A stretch of 64,000 bases of DNA from Fragilaria crotonensis (GCA_022925895.1 JAKSYS010000313.1:1-64000); one strand, 5' to 3'. Positions 21,933 to 33,223 are shown, numbered from the stretch's first letter. Translations and numbers: made by a program. The notes: a model not told the origin generated them from the letters alone.

Positions 21933-23875
21933 ATGTTCCGAGCCACGAAGAAGAAGCCAGTGAAGAGAGTGGTCGTGTCTCGACAGGACGATGATGACGC
22001 GGATATCGAGGAAGCTCCTCCTTTGGTAGTGGTATCAAAAATGACGAAGAAACGGCGACGCCCTGGAGCTGTCCTATCGTTTGGCGTCGATTCTGAGGAT
22101 GCAGACCCACCGACAAAAAGAGGATTGGGATTTGGAGGCGTTTTTCCAACTCATATGGAGGCTGATGGGGAAGGGGTACAATCTTCGAAGACTCTCTACG
22201 ACGCTGCGACTCTTGAGGCGCTCAAGTCCAGCCAAAAATACAAAAAACTCGAAATGCCACCGCCAGTCGAAGGAAGTCATTTGAAGACGAATCGTTCATT
22301 CCACTTAATGGTTCGCATGCATCACAGCCTGATATATTGGCGGGTGATGATGCAGAGGCTTATCTTGTGGAAGAGCGTGGGGTGAAGCCAACTCTTGCAT
22401 CCAATTCAATTGCCGATGATGACGACCCTGACGTATCGTCGAACTGGGAAGCCCAAATAATGAAGCGCGTAGGTCTTACACCTCAGGAAACGAAGCGGAC
22501 CAAGTCACTTGATGACCTTCGTGGTCAAATATCTGACACGCTGTCTCAGCTTAAAGAAAGAGATGATGATTTGCAACAGGCCTACAATCGTCGCCGAGTT
22601 GAGGTGACCTTTGCTGAGGAAGAAGTTCAAAAGTACCAGTCCGCACTTCATGACGCAGGTGAAGCTTTGGAGTATTATCAAGAGATACGGCATTCATTGA
22701 CAGACTATGTCGGAGCTTTGCGTGACTTGCAACAACGCCTGCAACCGCTTCAGGATGCACTCCGGCAAACGGCGTTGAGAGACGAACGGTGGAAAGATTG
22801 GGAATGCGATGCGGTTTCAGTTATCAAGAAAGCAGGATATTTGATTGAAGTCGTAGGACGACAACCTCCTGCGGAAGTCGAAGCCGAGATCGTGGTGGAT
22901 GAATTCGGTCGTAACATGAAGGCCCAACACGTGATGGCGCGAGAACGGCGATTTCAGCAGCGATTCAAGATAATTGAGGCTCGCAAATACATGGATGGTT
23001 ACGAGTCCGATGCACTCCAAAGTCCTGCTGAAGTAGAAGAACTGAACGAGCGTCGGAAGGCTTTGCGAGAGGCGCTTCAAGTGGCTTTGGAGGAGCTCGA
23101 TGATAATTACTCGTCGTTGCCACAATTGATTTCCATCTTTGAAGAGTGGCATAAGAAACAGCCGGAGGACTACGCTAGTTGCCATGCAGGTATGAGTCTA
23201 GCAGATCTTGCTTCTGTGCTGTTACAGGTGGACTTGTGTTCGACGCATCACCCTTTGCATTGGAGCCAGATAGGTGCAGGTTTTCCCTTCGTTCCCCTTC
23301 TCCAAGCAATGTCCTTTGGCGAAAATATTGAAGAGACACCGCTCTACAGAACAATCGATAAAGTTATGATTCCTGTTTTTGTCGATGTCTTGAATCAAGA
23401 AGCATATAATGTCCATTCATCGAAACAATCCATGTCAATGGCAACCTATTTTCAAGAGCTATCAAGGCTCATACCACCGGACAACATTTTGTTGCCGACA
23501 CTTACGAATGCAATTGTGGATTACCTTCACAAGGCTGTTCACGACTTAGCAATACCTATTGTCTCCAAAGCGGTCACCAACGACGCGATGGTCACAGAGG
23601 CAATGAGCTACGCCACCACTATTCAAGTTGCGCGTATTCAAAAGATCATATCGAACATTTGTGCTTTCTGGGTCCCGACTCTTGGCGATCGATTGACCGA
23701 GTCGTTGGTAGACTTTTGTGCCAATCAGTTTCTGACACTTGTCGGTTCGCTGGAAGCACCCAAGGCTGAGTTTGCCAAGGTGTGGCCGCAACTCTCCCGT
23801 TGGTTGGATCGGCCCCAGTTCATGGTTCAGGCTTCACTGCTACGAGCAGCAGCATCCATGTATAACTTGGACTGA
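21933..23875 (+). CDS. GCFC-domain splicing factor (PAXBP1/GCFC2/ILP1-like), frame shifted once
   Basis: The N-terminal part MFRATKKKPVKRVVVSRQDD with KKRRRPGAVLSFGVD is the basic and acidic disordered region of GCFC proteins, followed by TLYDAATLEALKSSQKYKK. The rest, in another frame, starts EDESFIPLNGSHASQPDILA and runs through a long coiled coil (RGQISDTLSQLKERDDDLQQ) to the GCFC domain (YESDALQSPAEVEELNERRK, then LPQLISIFEEWHKKQPEDYA) and ends RAAASMYNLD. These proteins help disassemble the intron-lariat spliceosome. The two frames meet in or just after an A6 run at 22242-22247. One more A there would make one continuous protein with a polar linker. No GT-AG intron fits, so an assembly or sequencing error in the homopolymer is likelier than a broken gene. 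Confidence 0.82.
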
Positions 23876-24536
23876 GATGACCTCACCTCCTCCACACCGC
23901 CTCCACCTCAGTGACGAACAAATAGCGTCGGCTGTTGTGATGGCCAGCTGGATGCAATGAAACTCAATATTTCACTCGTCACAGTTAGTGTCTTAATAGG
24001 AATTGTTTCGTGCGAGCCAAGAGATTGCCTATTGAGGGAAGCAGTACAAGTTATGACCTTGTCCAGACCTCGAGCATGAATGACAACTACGTTCTTGCTT
24101 AGTGAAGACAATCAAGCTGCTACTGCAGTTTCTTTCCATTCCAAGACTGGTGGTTATCTACGCTCTACCTTCGAACGCTTCATTAAGGATGTTAGAATGA
24201 CTTGAGGAGTTCACAACTGTCGAGCTAGAAGCTAGAGTAGCAACTAGTAGTAACCTTGCTAGGCGACTGACAGGACAATGCCATACCACATGTACAATAC
24301 TGGAGTATGGTGATAGAATGCCTACTGTAGAACACAGTACAAACAATGGTAGTAGTACCTGTACTCTGTACTCTGTACTGGTACCAAAATATGGTACTAG
24401 TACTGGAGGGGTCGAAAACTTTTGATCCTCGATTGGGATGTTTTTGAGGTGTTCGAGGTTTGAGTGTCGAGAATGCATAGGTGTCACACCCTCGCTTGAC
24501 ACGAGACACACAAGCCGACGTCTATTCACGCATACC
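23876..24536. other. Spacer with GTAC-rich centre
   Basis: GTAC repeats occur at 24340-24405 (for example TGTACTGGTACC). The final 130 bases are the leader of the next gene. No gene is supported. Confidence 0.5.
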
Positions 24537-25880
24537 ATGATGAAGTTCAGCGTCGCGCTCTCTGGACTTTTTTTGCTACTACACGATGGGAGTGCCTTCG
24601 CCCCTTTATCTCTCAATAAAGTACAGCAGCGACACGCTACCTCACAGTTGGCCTCGTCTGTTCAGGCCACTGCTGCCGTTTTGACCTCCGAGACGTCGGA
24701 TATCCCACTTAGTAGCATTCGTGGCGAGGCCGACCGCGCATTTCGAACTGGTATGGTGCTGGAGAAGAATGGGCAAGCCCGTGCAGCGAGTGCTGCCTTT
24801 CACGAAGCTGCAACCTTGTTTCAGTGCTTCCTTGATTGTGGCGAAGAGTTCCAGCACGTGAGTTCGTTGCAACGCGAAGAGATACCGGGCATGTTGGCCT
24901 ACACGGCTGTTCGGTTGGCACATTTGAGTCATGATGCTCTGGGAGATTCCAAAGCGGCGTATCGATTGTACAGGGAAGCTGGTTCTATTGATCCAACTCC
25001 TTCGGCTGTGAGCTTTGATGGCATGGGTACTGCTTTGGAAGCTAGTTTTGGTAGTTTGCATGAGGCCGTTGCCTGTTATCGACAAGCCCACAAGATGCGT
25101 CCCAATAATCGTCTGTTTCTTTTTCACCTCGCTGTCGCTCTTGAAAGACTGGGTGAAGTTGAAGAGTCAGAGCAGCTTATGGAAGTCTTGCGACGATCTG
25201 AGTTGAGACACTCCTGCCTTGTGGACAGTTGGGGTTACGTGCGGTGGCATACGCGCAAACAGAATCCCAACAACTTGCATCGAGGTACTCGCGATATGCT
25301 TCAAATCGCTCTTGATGCTGCGCAACCTTTACTGGGAAAGAATAATCTTGTGTGTGAGTTTGGAGTTGCCTCGGGTCGCAGTCTCCGGATGACGCAGGAA
25401 TTGCTTCCTTTAGACGTCATTGAGATTCACGGATTTGATACCTTCACTGGACTTCCACAAGCTTGGGGCAATGAACCTGCCGGATCGTATAGTACAGGAG
25501 GTGTCGTGCCTGATATGGAACAAGGAAAAGTTTATTTCCACAAGGGACTCTTCCGGCATACTATTCCTCGATTTCTAGAAAGCCAACCCGAGGATGCGGT
25601 CCTTGCCTACGCAAACATTGACTGTGATCTATATACATCAACGCTTGACATCTTGGAAAGCATGTATGACCGAATTGTCCCAGGAACTGTTCTTGTCTTC
25701 GACGAATATCTTTGCCACGCCACATGGCGTCAGGATGAATTTCGTGCCTTCCGCGAGTGCTGCAAACGCTTCGGATGGCATTATGAGTATCTTGCGTTTT
25801 CCCTCTCAACCAAGCAGGCTGTCGTGCGCATAACATCTCAATTAGGTGTCGGATCTGTGAGCCAATCTGAAGGTAGGTAG
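24537..25880 (+). CDS. Plastid-targeted TPR plus TylF-like methyltransferase fusion
   Basis: 447 residues. The N-terminus MMKFSVALSGLFLLLHDGSA then FAPLS is a textbook diatom bipartite plastid signal (cleavage before FAP). Residues 65-230 are helical repeats of TPR type (GMVLEKNGQARAASAAFHEA, then EAVACYRQAHKMRPNNRLFL and AVALERLGEVEESEQL). The C-terminal half is a class I methyltransferase: LVCEFGVASGRSLR (about 273-286), IHGFDTFTGLPQAWGNEPAG, then LAYANIDCDLYTSTLDILES and PGTVLVFDEYLC. The 'FDTFTGLP..W' and 'D.DLY.ST...L....P....V.DEY' strings place it with the TylF/macrocin O-methyltransferase group, where the Asp residues bind Mg. Bacterial relatives methylate sugar or polyketide hydroxyls. 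The plastid substrate here is unknown, and the TPR part may recruit it. No introns. Confidence 0.85.
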   Translation: MMKFSVALSGLFLLLHDGSAFAPLSLNKVQQRHATSQLASSVQATAAVLTSETSDIPLSSIRGEADRAFRTGMVLEKNGQARAASAAFHEAATLFQCFLDCGEEFQHVSSLQREEIPGMLAYTAVRLAHLSHDALGDSKAAYRLYREAGSIDPTPSAVSFDGMGTALEASFGSLHEAVACYRQAHKMRPNNRLFLFHLAVALERLGEVEESEQLMEVLRRSELRHSCLVDSWGYVRWHTRKQNPNNLHRGTRDMLQIALDAAQPLLGKNNLVCEFGVASGRSLRMTQELLPLDVIEIHGFDTFTGLPQAWGNEPAGSYSTGGVVPDMEQGKVYFHKGLFRHTIPRFLESQPEDAVLAYANIDCDLYTSTLDILESMYDRIVPGTVLVFDEYLCHATWRQDEFRAFRECCKRFGWHYEYLAFSLSTKQAVVRITSQLGVGSVSQSEGR

Positions 25881-26515
25881 AAATACAGTCTCTTCCATGT
25901 TTTGGTTGAAAAAAGCGCGTGTCGACAACGGTTACCTGCTTGTCACTGGCGTTGGAGACTCAAGGAAGCATCGACATCCGGACTCAAACAGGGTCCTTAG
26001 TGTATGATATCTCTTAAACCTAGTGCGGCTCCATGACGTTGTGTTTAGAAATGCTCCTGCGAGTGTCTGGCAGGCAGAATCATCTAGAACGTATGCATGG
26101 CATGTTCCGTGCTGGTATCGTGTCACATTGTCTACCAACGAGCTGGCTGAACCAACAGGTAGTTTAAGGTTCTTGCTTGCATCGACGAACTGACTGCCCT
26201 GATCCGACTATGAAACGTTGACTGAAGAGGCGGACATACAGAGTAACCTTCAATTACGAATGTGGTGCTATGTACCAGTACTGTACACTAGTTTTGGTGA
26301 CAGCTAATGCCTCTCAAACTAAGACCGCGAATGCCTTCTCCGTTTTGTCTATAACATGGTACTAGTATCGTTCAGTAATTACAATGGTTTTACATCCTCT
26401 TCGATGCGTATGTTCTTGACGACGCATGTGTGCTCTGCAGCCATTCTGCAGCCGTGCTCGCATAGGTAGCTGGTTGAGCGATCGGCGCTGCATCCCCGCA
26501 GCGGTTGGTGACAAT
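25881..26515. other. Convergent spacer
   Basis: 3' regions of two genes that face each other. Apart from a short GTAC cluster near 26270-26290, nothing stands out. Confidence 0.5.
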
Positions 26516-27358
26516 CTAAATTATGGTAGTCGGACAGGCGTCGTACACATGATCGGGCAGGAGGGACTTTTCGTACAATTCCAGTGCAATATCTTCATTC
26601 TCAAAAGGATTGACAAATTCGTCGAGGTGTCCAGAATCTAAAGACCATGTGCTCTCTCGGAAGCTGTCTGTTGAGTTTACCAGACTTCCTACGGTTGGGC
26701 TGACAACAGCGTATACTGGAGCATCGAGGGATAGAGCTGGAATTTCCGCGCCTGGTGTTGGGAGTAAAGTTGGCGTATCGTCTGGATCAATCTTGGCCAT
26801 CTTCGTAGGTCGATAGAATTCTTTATGGAAATCGGCATTAGTCATGAGCGGATAAGTGACAACTGACGATGATAAAGGGGATGAAGTCGGAGTGTCATCG
26901 CGCGACCTCGTGCGATGGTTGGGACTCCGACTTGTCGGAGAATCATCCGGGTGTTGATGCTGAGCTCGAATGGTTGGTGCGCCTTCTCTCAACGCTTGAC
27001 TAGTCTTCGCCATCGCCTTCTCTTCTGAAACTTCGATCCACCATGAGCCAATGCCACTGGTAGGATCTCGTTGCAAAAATCGACCGGGTGGGTCCTGAAT
27101 TGTGACTCTGTTCATCACTTCCTTGGCGACGCGCGCCTTGTCCGCCTTTGAGGAAGCAAGGTTGTAATCCAGACGTCTTTCTGCTACCCAGTCTCGGAAA
27201 ACGCGGTTGCCAACGTGACTATTAATTCCTCCGCCCCTTCCACAAAGGACATCATGTGCGTGTGGCGAGCGTATGCGCCGAAGCATCGTGCCGCCATTGG
27301 CGCTCATAAAGTAATCTCCTCCCGTCATTTGTGTTTGTTGTTTCTTAGCTTGCCCCAT
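26516..27358 (-). CDS. DUF6824-domain protein
   Basis: 280 residues from the first ATG (27358, MGQAKKQQTQMTGGDYFMSA). The frame is open farther upstream, but with only TTG. The conserved domain runs from SPHAHDVLCGRGGGINSHVG through NRVFRDWVAERRLDYNLASS, KADKARVAKEVMNRVTIQDP and PGRFLQRDP to GSWWIEVSEEKAMAKTSQAL and REGAP. This is the 'HDVLCGRGGGTNxHxGNxxFRxLV...DPPGRFL....WW.V....A..KTSQALRE' pattern of DUF6824, a family that is large in diatoms and has no established function. It is sometimes listed among putative regulators. The rest is Ser/Pro/Thr-rich (SPTSRSPNHRTRSRDDTPTS) and acidic toward the C-terminus, as in a disordered regulatory tail. The gene is intronless. Confidence 0.87.
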   Translation of the reverse strand: MGQAKKQQTQMTGGDYFMSANGGTMLRRIRSPHAHDVLCGRGGGINSHVGNRVFRDWVAERRLDYNLASSKADKARVAKEVMNRVTIQDPPGRFLQRDPTSGIGSWWIEVSEEKAMAKTSQALREGAPTIRAQHQHPDDSPTSRSPNHRTRSRDDTPTSSPLSSSVVTYPLMTNADFHKEFYRPTKMAKIDPDDTPTLLPTPGAEIPALSLDAPVYAVVSPTVGSLVNSTDSFRESTWSLDSGHLDEFVNPFENEDIALELYEKSLLPDHVYDACPTTII

Positions 27359-29091
27359 TTGTGTGTTGGTGTGTATTGTTTTAGTTCGAATTAGCAAAAT
27401 GACCTGGTCTGAGTTTATGCTGATTTGGTTTCCTGATGTGTTGTTGCCTGTGATGTGAACGTTCTTCAAATTTCGCCGTTTCTGGCACAGTAATTTCTTT
27501 CCTCGGAACTCTTCTCGTTTTTTCGGAGGCCTTGAATGCGAATCTCACGTGGCACTCGACGTATGGCGAATCGGACACGTCGCTATTTGTGGGTGATTTC
27601 CACATACTGTGTTTCTACTCCGAGTGTGCGCCTCAGAATCGAGAATCGAGGCGGACGAATCTGATCCAATCAAACATGCGTGTCACCGTGTCATTTGATG
27701 CGAACACCCCCTACTGGTACTGACAGAATAAGAGCATCATCAGTTGTGAGAGGTTTATGACCTGCGGCCATCACCGAAAGTTTGTACAGCACGTATTAGT
27801 AAAACGTTTACTACAGAAATTGTGGACGGTCACAAGGTGTCACTATTCTATTTCAAGTTGCATCAGCGATGACGCCCAACCACATCAGTGCCGAAATTCG
27901 ATTGGATATCATGGTATCAGCATTATTTGTTTCGTGTTCGTTGGATCAATATTGTCTTTCATCTTAAAACAGTACAGTACTCCGAGAGTATGAATGCTAC
28001 CAGGTACCAGGTATGTATGCTTAGAACTTGTTCACAGTTTTGTACTGTAGGAGGGTTCATGGCAGCCACGGTGGATCTTCATACGTGTGCATTCATGCAA
28101 CACATAAGCAGGCTTCACGAAACGCTTCGAAGTTCGAAGCACATGGAATCTCGCCAAATCCAGAACATCATCGTCATCATGACAAGCACTGAAATGCAAC
28201 TGCACACTGCAACCTGCAGCCTGCAGGCATATATGCATTGCTCGTGGTGCGGATTCCTAGGACTGTTTGCCTGAAGTTGACAATACATATGTAATATGTA
28301 CATCCGGCATCCGGCTTTGATGCGTGAAGGCCCGAATTCGGATTCTTGGAGAAACATCTATCAAGAAGCTCCACCCGTAGCTTGACTTGAAACCTATAAA
28401 TGCTAAATCTCACGGGTACTGAATTTCTCACTTGCCGATGTTCGTGCGACTTTTGACTTCAGTCTCTGGTATGCAACACCCCGTCGCCACATCAGGTGCA
28501 TGGCGTGTTTGACTTGCAACGTGAAGAAGCTGATGTGCAGCCACCGAAGTCTCGGTTCCGGGCACAGGGCATTCATTTCAGGGCTACAGAAAACAGGTAA
28601 ACTTCGTAATCCTTACACGCGTTAATAAACTAAGTTCTGATCTCCCGTAATACGTACAATACTCTAATACACATCGACCACATCGACGTATCGGAAGTAT
28701 GTAAAGTATGAATACTTAATTCTTTTACTGTACTACGCCTAACAGTTACCTACCGCCTACCGGTGGTATTTGTTCTAATGGTCCTTGTTCTTTCCGAGAA
28801 AACTATGACATATGTCATACGAGATCCGGTACCCAGCGTCCGTTCGAAACAGATGAGCGGTTAATAAAAAAACGTTTATCACATATTTGCACGGCGTGCA
28901 TGCTCTAACATGTTTCTTCGCCTACTGCAGCAACATGCCTGAATCTAATTTCGTCTAACAGAGATAACGGCCACAACGGAAGCTGATGCCCTTCTCGTTC
29001 GTCCACCACCTTTTTTGCACCATGCTGAAGGGAACACGTCCAAAAGCAAGACGACAGGATATATTTGAATTTACGACGAGGTGTAGCAAGC
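27359..29091. other. Long spacer between divergent genes
   Basis: About 1.7 kb. It must contain the promoters of the DUF6824 gene (minus) and the choline-transporter-like gene (plus). I see no long open frame of protein-like composition. Short dyads such as CTGCAGCCTGCAG (about 28212-28226) and AACGCTTCGAAGTTCGAAGC (28121-28140) occur. Confidence 0.5.
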
Positions 29092-31839
29092 ATGCCCGAA
29101 CACCCATCTGATAACCTTTCAGAAGATCCTTCGCCTCTCTCGTCGTCCTCTAATGCAACCCAAGTGACGAGAAATATTGAATCTGTTATTATTGGAAACC
29201 TAGATCCAGCTGAATCCGCGACGCAACCAATTCTGGACATTGTTGATCTACAAGTTAAAATGGATCCCAGCAGCAGCGATCCCGCCAACCCCCGACACCA
29301 ACATATTGAGAGCCCTCGATCGATCGATATGAAGAGAAATGTCGGACACTCAGTACCTCAAAGAATATCCATTTCTCCGCAGAATCGTCCACCAGCACGA
29401 TCTCACCATCGACGGACGCAATCTGAAGATGATCCGTACCGTTCCCAGGAATTGCAACAACCGTACTACGGCGCGTATCAATACCAGATACCCCCGCAAT
29501 ATTACGGCATGCCTACGCCACAAATTCAGCCTTCACCCCGTGCACACCAAGGAGCCCCCCGAGCACGTCGGACGCCCCATGGTACCAGTCACACCCCATC
29601 CCATACTCGCTCGAGAAGTTGGAACGCAAATGCGATGCAAGGACTGTCGGCAGCTGGGAACCCTCTCATACCGGTTCTTCAAGACCCAGGCAATGCCAGG
29701 GAATCTTTAGTTCACGGAGCCGATTCTCCCTCCCAAGGACGTCGCAAACGGTCTTATCCAGACCACCCGGGGCGTCCTCGAGCGAACTCGGCTTCGGGAG
29801 TCCCAGGACTCTCGATGTATGGAGTACAAGGTGGGGGCGACGTTCCACCTCCACCGCCCTCTGGACCAGTGCCACAACAGCAACTTCCGCGATTTCGCTC
29901 GGAGCGCTGGTCTCCCCGATCAGAAATTATTTCCCTCACCAAGGGTTTCAGTACCAGACGACCCTCGCCTCCCGTCTCGCCGAGCATCACCGGTGTGAGC
30001 AACTATCGCAGCATGTCACCTACGATATCACCAAACAATCCGGCCTTGCGTTCTTCGGGACACGGATTATCATCATCAGCATCCGCCCGCGCACTTGGTG
30101 ACAACTTGCACGTGCAATTTTCTCCCAACCCAAACGCCGATCTCCACTTTGCCGCTCCGTCCCTACGAGCTTCGTGGCAAGACTTTGACGTTCCACCACC
30201 AAGGGAGTCAGACGCGCTTTTAGTTGGCGACGTGAATCGTAGCAAGCGTATGCATCACAAAATGCACATGCGCCAGCGCAGTGCTCAACTCTTTATGGAA
30301 GACATTAAAGGCATTCCACAACCTACAGCATGTCGCGATGTCTTGTTTGTTTTACTCTATCTTTTCCATCTGGTCGGGATATCGTTTTTGGGAAATACCT
30401 ATGCGTGGGAATCTACGGAACGCGACCAAGCCGTAACTCTGAGTTATCACAATGTTGTGTATATGGCTTGTTTCTGCGGTGCTTTCGCTGTGGTCGTTTC
30501 TACGATTGCGTTGGTCATCATGATGACCATTACCAAGAAGATTATCCAATTCGCGCTCTTTCTCACCATCGCGCTCTCTTTCGCATGGGGAACGATTGGA
30601 ATTGGCCTTTCTCCCAAAAATTTCGTTCCCATTACTGGTATCATTGCCTTGGCATTGAGTGTTGGCTATGCCTTTGTGGTGTGGGATCGAATCCCGTTCG
30701 CTGCTTCCAATCTTCATGCGGGATTGCGGGCGGTGAGAGCCAACATGGGTACTGTCTTGGTTGCCTTCGTTTGTCAAGGCATTGCACTTGGGTGGACGAT
30801 TTACTACACCTTCGTGGTGATTGGGGTTTACGACGCCTTGGATGTTGGAGATTTGGTGTTGACAGAAAACATGGAGGTCTTGATTTATGTGTTGCTTGGA
30901 GTTTCATTTTATTGGACCTTCCATGTGTTGATGGTAAGTCTGGTGTTGCTCCCGAGAACCAGGCACTCTTTGTACACTCACTTAATGCCCGGTCTCCATA
31001 GAATATTGTGCAAGTGACGGTTGCCGGCACTCTTGGCAGCTGGTGGTTCAAGCCCGACGATTCGGAGTCGTCGTATTGGAACCAGTCAACAAGTCATGCA
31101 CTGTTCTCCGCCGTGTTCTACTCGATTGGCTCCATTTGCTTTGGGAGCCTCCTCATCGGACCAGTCCGCTTGATTCGTCAGTTATCAGCGTTCGTTCGAC
31201 CGACGCAAGAGGACTCAATTCTTTTGTGCTTGCACGAGTGTGTGAAGTGCGTCCAGCTGTGCATAACGAACTGTGTGGACATTCTGTCCGATCGCTTTAA
31301 CCCATGGGCCCTGACTTACGTTGGGTTGTATGGATACGGTCTTGTCGACGCCGGTCACAATGCTACTGTACTATTTGAAAAGAGAGGGTGGACTACAATC
31401 GTCTCGGACGATTTAGTGGCCAACGTGCTGTTCATGTTCAGCATTGTGGTGGGCGGCGTCACCGGTTGCTTTGGAATGCTTCTTCAAGCGATTGGTGAGG
31501 TGGAGTTCTCCAGCTTACACGAACCGAGTTTCACTGCATTCTTGTGAGTCCAAATACCCCCGCATATTTCTTACTCGACACATTTTTCTAACGTTTGATC
31601 TCGTCAGCATCGGTCTTGGCGTTGGTTTGGTCTTGACGTCAGTTCTGTTTGCCATCATTTCTTCCTCAGTTAATGCAGTAATTGTTTGCTTCGCCGGAAG
31701 TCCGCTTGAATTTGAACAAAACCATCCAGAGCTATCTGGGGGGATGAGAGCGTCGTGGCGAGAAGTTTGGCCAGGTTGTATGGATGCTGTGGATATGAGC
31801 GTTGGTCTGATGGCAGGCGGAAGTTTACCCATTCTGTAG
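29092..31839 (+). CDS. Choline-transporter-like protein (CTL/SLC44, Pns1 type)
   Basis: Three exons: 29092-30933, 31002-31543 and 31608-31839. The introns are 68 and 64 nt, GT-AG. The first junction gives HVLMNIVQVTVAGTLGSWWF and the second SFTAFIGLGV (TTC split by the intron). The total is 871 residues. The first 400 residues are a disordered, Pro/Ser/Arg-rich cytosolic tail, unusually long for the family. From about residue 415 come repeated membrane spans (DVLFVLLYLFHLVGISFLGN, and a second around YMACFCGAFAVVVSTIALVI). The C-terminal core carries the family signature: ALFSAVFYSIGSICFGSLLI, then NPWALTYVGLYGYG (family: 'Y..Ia..G..F') and VLTSVLFAIISSSVNAVIVC. CTL proteins move choline or related cations or act at the plasma membrane and vacuole; yeast Pns1 has no clear phenotype. 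Good family call, uncertain substrate. Confidence 0.9.
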
Positions 31840-32461
31840 TAGGAAGGAAGCAAATTACGCCTCTGTTGGGCTGGTGGGTATTGTAATTGGGATGGCCTGT
31901 AAGGCAGATCCCACATTTGTTAGAGGTGTATGTTTACGCTTTGACTATTAAGTTGCTAAGTCAACAAAATCCGATATCGTACGACGTGAGAGACCACTGG
32001 CGCTTACTATCCAAACCATTCTCATCGTACGCTAATTGATCAATGCTTGCATGGCTTGCCTGTTAGCGCAATAGAGGTAAATAGATAGATCAGTTGAGTC
32101 TTCCATGCAGAATTCACAAGACGCAGAGACTATCAGGGAATGAGAAGGGACAACATCAAGGCAATGACCATTGCTTGTGAAGAGATGATGAGGAAGACAG
32201 AGAACAATCAGTAACGGCCACAACGGCGCGGTAAATTTACCAACCAAATGTTCGAGCAATATAATTAGAGGACAAACTACATGCGAGTAAGTGCACAACA
32301 GAATGGCGATGGATGAAGAACACACTATTTAGTTGCCCATTGATCAGGCGAACGATCTAATTCAGGATAAAAACCAAGTCCACAATCTTAGGCGAATGCA
32401 GGGAGCTTCAGAGTCCTCAAACAAAGTTCGATGTTTCATTGAAAAGGATCTCGAGCTTGGA

Positions 32462-32479
32462 GGGGGGGGGGGGGGGGGG
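32462..32479 (+). repeat. Poly-G tract, 18 bases
   Basis: Uninterrupted run of 18 G, flanked by A on both sides. Long G runs can form quadruplex structures and are also frequent sites of length error in sequence assemblies. Confidence 0.9.
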
Positions 32480-32769
32480 ATGAGAAAGCAAGTAGGTAAC
32501 CTACAATGAAAATGACGATGTTCATCACCGAGGTTGCCGCACCAATAGAGAACGGAAGGAGTGTTAACCCCGGTGGTTAAGGCTTATTTAAGGCATATCC
32601 CACAGTATACACGTTCACGGAAGCATCGAGTGACAATGGGGGGACAATGATCTACTGTAGCATGCATCAATTGAAAGCCAAGGGCCAAGCAATAACTTCA
32701 TAAGATTTCGCATGTCATCTGCATATACAGTAGTATCATATACATGTATTCAAACATACTCGTATTTTG

Positions 32770-32840
32770 CAGTCGCTACCGTCGTGGCTCAACTGGTTAC
32801 ACGACTGGGACGGCGGAGGAGTGGGGTTCCGGAACTTTGA
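32770..32840 (+). other. Degenerate tRNA-like sequence, possible SINE head
   Basis: TGGCTCAACTGG at 32785-32796 fits the polymerase III A-box consensus TRGYNNARNNGG exactly. About 35 bases later, CTTTGACTC (about 32835-32843) resembles a B box (TTCGACTCC) with one or two changes. The cloverleaf cannot be closed convincingly, because the acceptor arms do not pair. This may be a tRNA pseudogene or the head of a SINE. I give it low confidence. Confidence 0.3.
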
Positions 32841-32964
32841 CTCATGTACAGTAGATTATACATGGATATATTACCGGATGAACCAGAATTCCGGTACCTC
32901 ATAGAGAGCATACGTCACGGCGATCCGGGACACCTATCACGTGCGTTAAGAGTTTCAAAACAAG

Positions 32965-32981
32965 TATGTATGAGAGTATGA
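32965..32981. repeat. Left target-site duplication of the LINE (17 bp)
   Basis: TATGTATGAGAGTATGA, identical to 41180-41196. The bases just outside (G/C before, A/G after) differ, so the repeat is exactly 17 bp. Confidence 0.85.
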
Positions 32982-33223
32982 AAAAAAAAAACCTCAAATC
33001 TAAGTTAACGTGCTGCCGCTTCTTTCGTGGTATAAAAGGTCGACTCGCACGACCAGATATGATCCGAGTGGGACCACGTCCAGTATCAGTAATTCGCTGT
33101 ACGGTATTTACCGCACGGGTTCAAAATAAGACCGTATCGATCTCACCCCTGCTATCGCTTTCTCCTTTGCTCGTTTTGCGCTTTCTTTGAAAATTGGTAC
33201 ATTCACCGTTAGCCAATTCCGAG

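Larger units (their letters stand above)
31840..32964. other. Spacer with poly-G tract and tRNA-like sequence
   Basis: No gene is supported. It contains a G18 tract (32462-32479), a degenerate tRNA-like stretch (32770-32840) and ends at the target-site duplication of the LINE. The open frame at 32032-32325 (minus) has no protein-like motif. Confidence 0.5.
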
